A stretch of DNA of 20,567 bases, taken from assembly GCA_030527565.1 (NCBI GenBank), contig JAUNAO010000007.1, forward strand, positions 1 to 20,567, written 5' to 3'. A program made the position numbers and the translations under genes. Positions 14,959 through 19,450 of this stretch are shown piece by piece. Under the pieces are notes generated by a model that saw only the letters and a list, made by a program, of their open reading frames with translations, searched no databases and had not been told where the DNA came from. Each line of letters opens with the position of its first letter. Position 1 is the stretch's first letter. The stretch comes from Candidatus Saccharimonadota bacterium. GTDB taxonomy: Bacteria; Patescibacteriota; Saccharimonadia; Saccharimonadales; Saccharimonadaceae.

Positions 14959-15708
14959 ATGAGTGAAAAAGTTATCTCGGACTATAATGGTTACGACTAT
15001 AAAAAGAAATTCTGGGAAGATGTTGATCGCGAGTATGAGGATCAGGCGGACCGGATGGCAATTCGGAAATTATTGCCGAAACGAATGGAAAAATTTGCGG
15101 ATATTGGGGGCGGGTATGGGCGATTGGCGAACGAATATCTGAAGCGGGCGCGAAAAGTTTATCTTTTTGATTATTCAAAAACGGAGCTTAAGCAGGCAAA
15201 GGAAATTTACGGCGATAAAATCGAAACGAAAGCGGGGGATATTTATGAGTTGCCGTTTAAAGATGGGGAACTTGATGGGTTGATGATGGTGCGAGTAACG
15301 CATCATTTGAAGAACTTGAAGAAAGCAGTTGCAGAGCTTTACCGGGTGCTTGCGCCGGGTGGAGTTGCGGTGATTGAGGTTGCGAATAAGCGAACTTTGC
15401 CGAAGATGATGCGGTTTGTAACTGGACGGTCGAAGGTTAATCCGTTTGACCATAAAGTTGCGAACTATAAGGAAATTTCAAAGGCCGGATTTTATAATTA
15501 TCATCCAAAGTATGTTGAAGAGATTTTTGAGGAGGTTGGTTTTAAGACAGATAAGGTTTTGTCGGTTTCAAACTTCCGTAGCAAGGCTTTAAAGAAGGTC
15601 TTTAAGACGGATAATCTCGTGAAGATGGAAAATAGGGCGCAGCAAATTTTGGCGCCGATTCGGTTTGCGCCGTCGATTTATTATAAGTTGAGAAAACCGG
15701 AGGAATAG
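14959..15708 (+). CDS. Class I SAM-dependent methyltransferase (type 11-like)
   Basis: 249-residue cytosolic enzyme with a Rossmann-type SAM fold. Motif I is FADIGGGYGRLA (46-57), with an acidic end of strand 2 (VYLFDYS, Asp71), then AGDIYELPFKDGELDGLMMVR and LYRVLAPGGVAVIEVANK, typical of UbiE/COQ5-like (Methyltransf_11) enzymes. The substrate cannot be read from sequence. The C-terminal quarter is Lys/Arg-rich. Start ATG 14959 follows an extended -10 by 6 nt, and a terminator follows directly on the stop, so it is probably a single-gene unit. Confidence 0.88.
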   Translation: MSEKVISDYNGYDYKKKFWEDVDREYEDQADRMAIRKLLPKRMEKFADIGGGYGRLANEYLKRARKVYLFDYSKTELKQAKEIYGDKIETKAGDIYELPFKDGELDGLMMVRVTHHLKNLKKAVAELYRVLAPGGVAVIEVANKRTLPKMMRFVTGRSKVNPFDHKVANYKEISKAGFYNYHPKYVEEIFEEVGFKTDKVLSVSNFRSKALKKVFKTDNLVKMENRAQQILAPIRFAPSIYYKLRKPEE

Positions 15709-15735
15709 AGAGGGGCCGCGAAAGCGGCTCTTTTT
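15709..15735 (+). terminator. Intrinsic terminator after the methyltransferase gene
   Basis: Hairpin GCCGC-GAAA-GCGGC, extended by G-U and G-C pairs, then TTTTT. It begins at the stop codon and ends before the tRNA-Arg promoter. Confidence 0.85.
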
Positions 15736-15741
15736 GTTGAC

Positions 15742-15770
15742 TTGTTAAAGGGGCGGAATTAAGGTATAAT
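15742..15770 (+). promoter_or_regulatory. tRNA-Arg(UCU) promoter
   Basis: TTGTTA, a 17-nt spacer, TATAAT; +1 about 15777, 5 nt before the tRNA. This is one of the few promoters here without the TGn extension. Confidence 0.65.
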
Positions 15771-15781
15771 ATAGGGGACGC

Positions 15782-15856
15782 GGGGCCGTCGTTCAACGGA
15801 TAGGACATATCCCCTCTAAGGATACAATGATGGTTCGATTCCATCCGGCCTCGCCA
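15782..15856 (+). tRNA. tRNA-Arg(UCU) with unusual C33
   Basis: 75-nt cloverleaf: acceptor GGGGCCG/CGGCCTC (one G-U), D stem GTTC/GGAC, anticodon stem TATCC/GGATA, loop CCTCTAA giving anticodon TCT, T arm GATGG-TTCGATT-CCATC, discriminator G, encoded CCA. Position 33, nearly always U, is C here (loop C32-C33-U34-C35-U36-A37-A38). All stems pair, so it looks functional. It decodes AGA/AGG. Confidence 0.92.
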
Positions 15857-15882
15857 TTTTTGTTGGTTTTACGGGGGTAATC

Positions 15883-15911
15883 TTGACAAAATGGTTATGG
15901 TATGCTATAAT
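15883..15911 (+). promoter_or_regulatory. Consensus promoter of the structured RNA
   Basis: Perfect TTGACA (15883-15888), 17-nt spacer, perfect TATAAT (15906-15911) preceded by TGC. This is the strongest promoter in the window by consensus. Predicted +1 is about 15918. Confidence 0.92.
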
Positions 15912-16063
15912 TAGAAGATGGGGGTAATTCAAACTAATTAAAATTATGCTTGCATGAGTTTGAAAGGTTTGGTAGAATAGATACTATCGCTCGTGAATTC
16001 CCAAAATTGCGAGGAGTGGGTCGTAGGTCGTTTGAGCGAAGCATTAAGGAGAAAAATCGATAC

Positions 16064-16150
16064 ATGCGTATCAAAAGAGCAAAGCGTTCGGTTGAACGTC
16101 GCGCTACAAAAATTCCACCAGCAGAATGGATGGAATTTATAGAAATCTAG
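16064..16150 (+). CDS. Doubtful small basic ORF (28 residues) inside the structured transcript
   Basis: ATG 16064 starts MRIKRAKRSVERRATKIPPA and ends at TAG 16150. AAGGAG lies 12 nt upstream (16046-16051), longer than usual, and the ATG sits in the 4-nt loop of a perfect hairpin. The frame stays open upstream to TTG 15950 (66 residues) without a better start. Codons such as CGT, GCT and CCA differ from the GCG/CGG/CGA habit of most genes here and would fit a highly expressed small protein; they would also fit chance reading of an RNA gene. I recognise no family and could not match it to ribosomal protein bS21. Confidence 0.25.
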   Translation: MRIKRAKRSVERRATKIPPAEWMEFIEI

Positions 16151-16152
16151 TG

Positions 16153-16269
16153 GGAGCTAAACTAACTTCCACGCGAAACCCGCGAACAGCCCGTCTTTAC
16201 GGGTGTTCGCTCTGAAAACCCCGGCTCGGGGTTTTCTTTATGTTTCGCTTAGGAAGCTAGTTTAGCTTC
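16153..16269. repeat. Imperfect inverted repeat spanning the terminator
   Basis: GGAGCTAAACTAACTTCC (16153-16170) and the complement of 16252-16269 (GAAGCTAAACTAGCTTCC) agree at 16 of 18 positions. The left arm lies in the structured RNA. The right arm covers the last codons of the dsbA-like gene and its stop-side flank. Confidence 0.55.
16215..16241. terminator. Intrinsic terminator, probably bidirectional
   Basis: AAAACCCCG-GCT-CGGGGTTTT (16215-16235) then CTTTAT. It ends the structured RNA on the plus strand and lies 14 nt after the dsbA-like stop on the minus strand, where TTTT also follows the stem. Confidence 0.88.
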
Positions 16270-17046
16270 TACAATATTTGTAATTAACTCAGTTAGCTGG
16301 GATTTGGTCATGTTCTTTTCCCAAGTGAAGGTTTGGCCGTTAATTGTAATTGAGCCGCCGGTTAGGTCGATTTTTTGACCGTCAATAAAGAGAGATGGGG
16401 TGCTGTCGATGTCCATGCGTTGGCCGATGCCCATATCAAAGCTGATCTTTTTCGAGACGTTTTCGGAAGCGATGTCGGAATTGAACTTTTCGAGGTCGCC
16501 CTTACCTTCGGTTACTTCGACGAAGTATTTATTAAAGAGGTCGCCGCGTTCGGAACCGGTTGCGTAGAACCATTCACCTTGTTCCGAGAAGAGTTTATCG
16601 GCGTAGGCTTTCCAGTAGCCTTGGAGGCCGGCAGCTTCAGCAGCGGAAGCGGCGGCGGTTGCGTTTGTGTGGTAGCTTAAGAGGAAACTACGGTAGACAA
16701 TCGAGAGTTTTCCTTCGAGAGCGATGATGATGTCGTTTAGGTTTTCGTTCATACCAGCGCAGCCAGAACATTGGTAATCGGCATATTCGTAGATAATAAC
16801 GGGAGCTTTGCCGGCGATTTCGGGATTGTCGGTTACGGTGCCGGTAGCCTCGTCGTAGCCTTTGATATGGTCAGAGATGTAGCCGTTATGGGTATCGGCT
16901 TTGATGACCGAATAGAAATTGTAATCGTTGAAATTAGTTGCTTTGTTGTTCCCGTCAACGACGAGGTAAGTTGCGGCGCCGAGAAAAGCGACAATGGCGA
17001 GAGCGACGATAGCTCCGGCAACTGAGAAACCTGTTTTTTTCTTCAT
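16249..17046 (-). CDS. DsbA-like membrane-anchored thiol-disulfide oxidoreductase
   Basis: 265-residue protein with a Lys-rich start, one N-terminal membrane helix (about 7-30, uncleaved anchor or signal) and an external thioredoxin-like (Thioredoxin_4/DsbA) domain from about 80. The catalytic CSGC motif is at 93-96 (YADYQCSGCAGMN) and the cis-Pro loop is DSTPSLFIDG (Pro217). It should form or shuffle disulfides in exported proteins; the Cys pairs in the prepilin and in the FtsH external domain are possible local clients, which is inference. The start is ATG 17046 with AAAGGAG 4 nt upstream. Unlike its divergent neighbour it has a short leader of about 14 nt. Confidence 0.93.
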   Translation of the reverse strand: MKKKTGFSVAGAIVALAIVAFLGAATYLVVDGNNKATNFNDYNFYSVIKADTHNGYISDHIKGYDEATGTVTDNPEIAGKAPVIIYEYADYQCSGCAGMNENLNDIIIALEGKLSIVYRSFLLSYHTNATAAASAAEAAGLQGYWKAYADKLFSEQGEWFYATGSERGDLFNKYFVEVTEGKGDLEKFNSDIASENVSKKISFDMGIGQRMDIDSTPSLFIDGQKIDLTGGSITINGQTFTWEKNMTKSQLTELITNIVEAKLAS

Positions 17047-17059
17047 AAAACTCCTTTGA

Positions 17060-17068
17060 TGGTATAAT
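17060..17068 (+). promoter_or_regulatory. Extended -10 promoter of the CBS gene
   Basis: TGGTATAAT with 6 nt to ATG 17075. The hexamer shares two bases with the opposing dsbA -10. Confidence 0.75.
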
Positions 17069-17075
17069 TATAGCA
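17067..17075 (-). promoter_or_regulatory. Extended -10 promoter of the dsbA-like gene
   Basis: TGCTATAAT on the minus strand; +1 about 17060, giving a leader just long enough for AAAGGAG. Its TG overlaps the first base of the divergent gene's ATG. Confidence 0.72.
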
Positions 17076-17653
17076 TGTGGCGAGAGATTATGGCTAAAAT
17101 TGTCAAAGCGGTCGATCCAGCGCTTGAAAAATATCGGGAGAAGAAACCGGCGGCGAAACCGGAGCAGTTCGTCCCGAAGAGTTTAGAGGAATTTATCGGG
17201 GTAATTCGGCGGACACCGAAGAGTATTTTGTCGGAGGCGGAACGGGCGCGGATTGCGGCGGTGATGAGTTTTGAGGGGCGACGAGTTTCGGATTTGATGG
17301 TGTCGAAGAATAAGATGGTGTTTGTGAACGAGAAGGATTTTTTGGGGCCGCTGACGCTTGATAAATTGTATAAATCGGGGTTTACGAATTTTCCGGTTGT
17401 CGATAATAAGGATCATGTTAAAGGGATAATTCATACGGAGGCGCTGAACGCGCTCGAGATCAAAAAGACGGATCGGGCGGGGAAGTATGCGGAGAAGGAA
17501 GTTTCGTATTTGCATGTTGATGACAGTTTGGAGTTTGTGGTTTCGGAGATTGAGCGGACGAATGCATATTATTTCTTAGTTTTAGATTCCGAAGAGAAGT
17601 TGGCGGGGTTCTTTACGGTGCAGATGCTACTGGAATATCTGTTGAAATTATGA
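17075..17653 (+). CDS. Stand-alone CBS-domain pair protein
   Basis: 192-residue soluble protein. Residues 1-65 are charged and helical. Two CBS motifs follow: VSDLMVSKNKMVFVNEKDFL through FTNFPVVDNKDHVKGIIHTEAL, then SYLHVDDSLEFVVSEIE through YFLVLDSEEKLAGFFTVQML. The first resembles the CBS unit of CNNM/CorC transporters, but the DUF21 membrane domain and the CorC_HlyC domain are absent. CBS pairs usually bind adenosyl nucleotides and sense energy state; the partner here is unknown. ATG 17075 is chosen over ATG 17090 because it sits 6 nt after the extended -10. The stop TGA is part of the aspS promoter. Confidence 0.82.
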   Translation: MWREIMAKIVKAVDPALEKYREKKPAAKPEQFVPKSLEEFIGVIRRTPKSILSEAERARIAAVMSFEGRRVSDLMVSKNKMVFVNEKDFLGPLTLDKLYKSGFTNFPVVDNKDHVKGIIHTEALNALEIKKTDRAGKYAEKEVSYLHVDDSLEFVVSEIERTNAYYFLVLDSEEKLAGFFTVQMLLEYLLKL

Positions 17654-17659
17654 TATAAT
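17651..17659 (+). promoter_or_regulatory. aspS extended -10 promoter over the upstream stop codon
   Basis: TGATATAAT, where TGA is also the CBS gene's stop codon. The gap to ATG 17667 is 7 nt, the one exception to 6 in this set. Confidence 0.73.
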
Positions 17660-17666
17660 TTCTCTT

Positions 17667-19427
17667 ATGAGAACGCTAACTGATAAATTAGAAGAATTTT
17701 TGGGTCAAGAAGTAACGGTGGAAGGCTGGGTGAATTCGCGGCGCGACCACGGGGGTTTGATTTTTGTCGATCTTCGGGACCATAAGGGATTAATTCAGTT
17801 AGTAATTACGCCAGAAACCGAGGAAGCGTTTAAGATGGCCGAAGGGGTGCGGGATGAATTTGTGTTGTCGGTCTCGGGGGTCGTTCGGGAACGGGAAGCG
17901 GGGCTTATTAATCCGAATATCCCGACAGGGAAGATTGAGTTAGTAGTTTCGAGTTTAACGATTTTGAACCGAAGCGAGACGCCGGTTGTGAATACGCATG
18001 ACGACGGGGAGAAATCATCGGAAGAGATGCGGCTGCGTTATCGTTTCTTAGACTTACGGCGGCCGTCGATGTTGAAGTTGTTGTCGGAGCGGGCGCGGTT
18101 CTATAGTTTTATGCGGGCGTATATGGAGAAGCACGAATTTATTGAAGTGACGACGCCGATTTTAGCAAACTCTTCGCCAGAAGGAGCGCGGGATTTTCTA
18201 ATTCCTTCGCGGCTACACCCAGGGAAATTTTATGCTTTGCCGCAGGCGCCGCAACAGTTTAAGCAACTTTTGATGGTCGGCGGGATTCCGCGTTATTATC
18301 AGTTAGCGCCATGTTTCCGAGATGAGGATCCGCGAGCGGATCGACTTTATGGGGATTTTTACCAGTTGGATCTCGAGATGGCGTTTGTTAGTGACGGTGA
18401 AGTTGTGCGGCGAGAGATGGAGCCTTTAATTAAGTCGCTCGTCACGGATTTTGCGGGGAAGAAATTATATTCGGAAGATGTACCGCGAATTCCTTATGTT
18501 GAAGCGATGGAGAAATATGGGGTTGATAAGCCGGATCTTCGTTATGGGATGGAGTTGATTGATTTGACTGAGGCTCTCGCGGGGACGGAGTTTAAGGTTT
18601 TCCAATCTGAATGCGTGAAGGCGATTTGTGTGAAGGGCGGGGCGAAATTGACGCGGCGCGAGATTGATGAGTTTACGGAACTAGCGCGGAAGAATGGTGC
18701 GGGTGGTTTAGCATATATATTATATACGGATGGAGAAGCGAAGTCGCCAATTGCGAAGTTCTTGACTGAAGCCGAGATGGCAGCGATTAAAGAAAAGACC
18801 GGTGCGGAAGAAGGCGATGCGGTGTTCTTTGGGGCGGATAAGCGTGCGAAGGTAAATAAAGTTTTAGGACAACTTCGGACCCATTTTGCGGACCATTTCG
18901 GTTTGAAAGATCCGAACGTTGTCGCGCTGTGTTGGATTGTGGATTTTCCATTTTATGAATGGGATGAGAAAAACCGGAAGTTAGATTTCGGACATAATCC
19001 GTTTTCGATGCCGAAGGGCGGAATGGCAGCGCTAGAAGCGGCAGAGACGAATGAAGAAAGACTTGCACTGATTGCGGATCAGTATGATATGGTGATGAAC
19101 GGGTACGAGATTTGTTCGGGCGCGGTACGGAACTATAATCCAGAGATTATGTACAAGGTGTTTAACATCTTAGGGTTTAATAATGAATATGTTGAGGCGC
19201 GATTTGGCGGGATGTTGAATGCGTTTAAGTTTGGTGCGCCACCGCACGCAGGTTGTGCGTTTGGGATTGAACGGATTTTTATGGTCCTCAATGATACGGA
19301 AAATATTCGTGATATTGTTGCGTTCCCGAAGAACGGGGCGGGGGTTGATTTGATGATGAATTCGCCATCTACTGTTGACCAGTCGCAACTTGATGAGGCT
19401 CATCTTGCGATTATCCCAGAAGAATAG
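17667..19427 (+). CDS. aspS: Aspartyl-tRNA synthetase, bacterial type
   Basis: Class IIb synthetase that charges tRNA-Asp. The 586 residues show an N-terminal anticodon-binding OB fold (VEGWVNSRRDHGGLIFVDLRD), motif 1 region (RYRFLDLRRPSML), motif 2 with YYQLAPCFRDEDPRADR (210-226), the bacterial GAD insertion (about 290-410), GHNPFSMPKGG, and motif 3 FGIERIFMVL (GIER at 533-536). After RADR most bacterial enzymes read QPEFTQxD; here it is LYGDFYQLD. Whether it also charges tRNA-Asn cannot be decided from what I see. Start ATG 17667 follows an extended -10 by 7 nt. It lies directly upstream of ileS, which has its own promoter. Confidence 0.97.
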   Translation: MRTLTDKLEEFLGQEVTVEGWVNSRRDHGGLIFVDLRDHKGLIQLVITPETEEAFKMAEGVRDEFVLSVSGVVREREAGLINPNIPTGKIELVVSSLTILNRSETPVVNTHDDGEKSSEEMRLRYRFLDLRRPSMLKLLSERARFYSFMRAYMEKHEFIEVTTPILANSSPEGARDFLIPSRLHPGKFYALPQAPQQFKQLLMVGGIPRYYQLAPCFRDEDPRADRLYGDFYQLDLEMAFVSDGEVVRREMEPLIKSLVTDFAGKKLYSEDVPRIPYVEAMEKYGVDKPDLRYGMELIDLTEALAGTEFKVFQSECVKAICVKGGAKLTRREIDEFTELARKNGAGGLAYILYTDGEAKSPIAKFLTEAEMAAIKEKTGAEEGDAVFFGADKRAKVNKVLGQLRTHFADHFGLKDPNVVALCWIVDFPFYEWDEKNRKLDFGHNPFSMPKGGMAALEAAETNEERLALIADQYDMVMNGYEICSGAVRNYNPEIMYKVFNILGFNNEYVEARFGGMLNAFKFGAPPHAGCAFGIERIFMVLNDTENIRDIVAFPKNGAGVDLMMNSPSTVDQSQLDEAHLAIIPEE

Positions 19428-19435
19428 TCTAAATA

Positions 19436-19444
19436 TGTTATAAT
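19436..19444 (+). promoter_or_regulatory. ileS extended -10 promoter
   Basis: TGTTATAAT with 6 nt to ATG 19451, 8 nt after the aspS stop. Leaderless layout. Confidence 0.74.
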
Positions 19445-19450
19445 AAAAGA

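Larger units (their letters stand above)
15918..16241 (+). ncRNA. Candidate structured non-coding RNA, about 320 nt, type unknown
   Basis: A consensus promoter and a strong terminator frame a region full of stems. The perfect ones are TTCAAACT/AGTTTGAA (15928-15935 with 15957-15964, enclosing ATGC-TT-GCAT), TCGCTC/GAGCGA (15987-15992 with 16034-16039), GATAC-ATGC-GTATC (16059-16072), CGTTC-GGTT-GAACG (16085-16098), and AAATTCCA/TGGAATTT (16110-16117 with 16131-16138). GTGGGA/TTCCAC (16150-16155 with 16167-16172) has one G-U. A 12-bp stem with one bulged G follows (16182-16210), then the terminator. I looked for hallmarks of tmRNA, RNase P RNA, SRP RNA and 6S RNA and found none. A short basic ORF overlaps it, so an mRNA with structured leader is the main alternative. 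Confidence 0.5.

Noticed and set aside
15737..15742. TTGACT as -35 for tRNA-Arg(UCU)
   Set aside because: Spacer to the TATAAT would be 22 nt; TTGTTA at 15742 with 17 nt is better.
15950..16150. 66-codon frame as ribosomal protein bS21
   Set aside because: Basic composition fits loosely, but I cannot match the bS21 sequence pattern, and the TTG start has no ribosome-binding site or promoter spacing.
15918..16241. tmRNA, RNase P RNA, SRP RNA or 6S RNA
   Set aside because: No tRNA-like ends or tag frame, no conserved P4-type sequence, no GGAAG-type SRP loop and no single long closing stem; left as type unknown.
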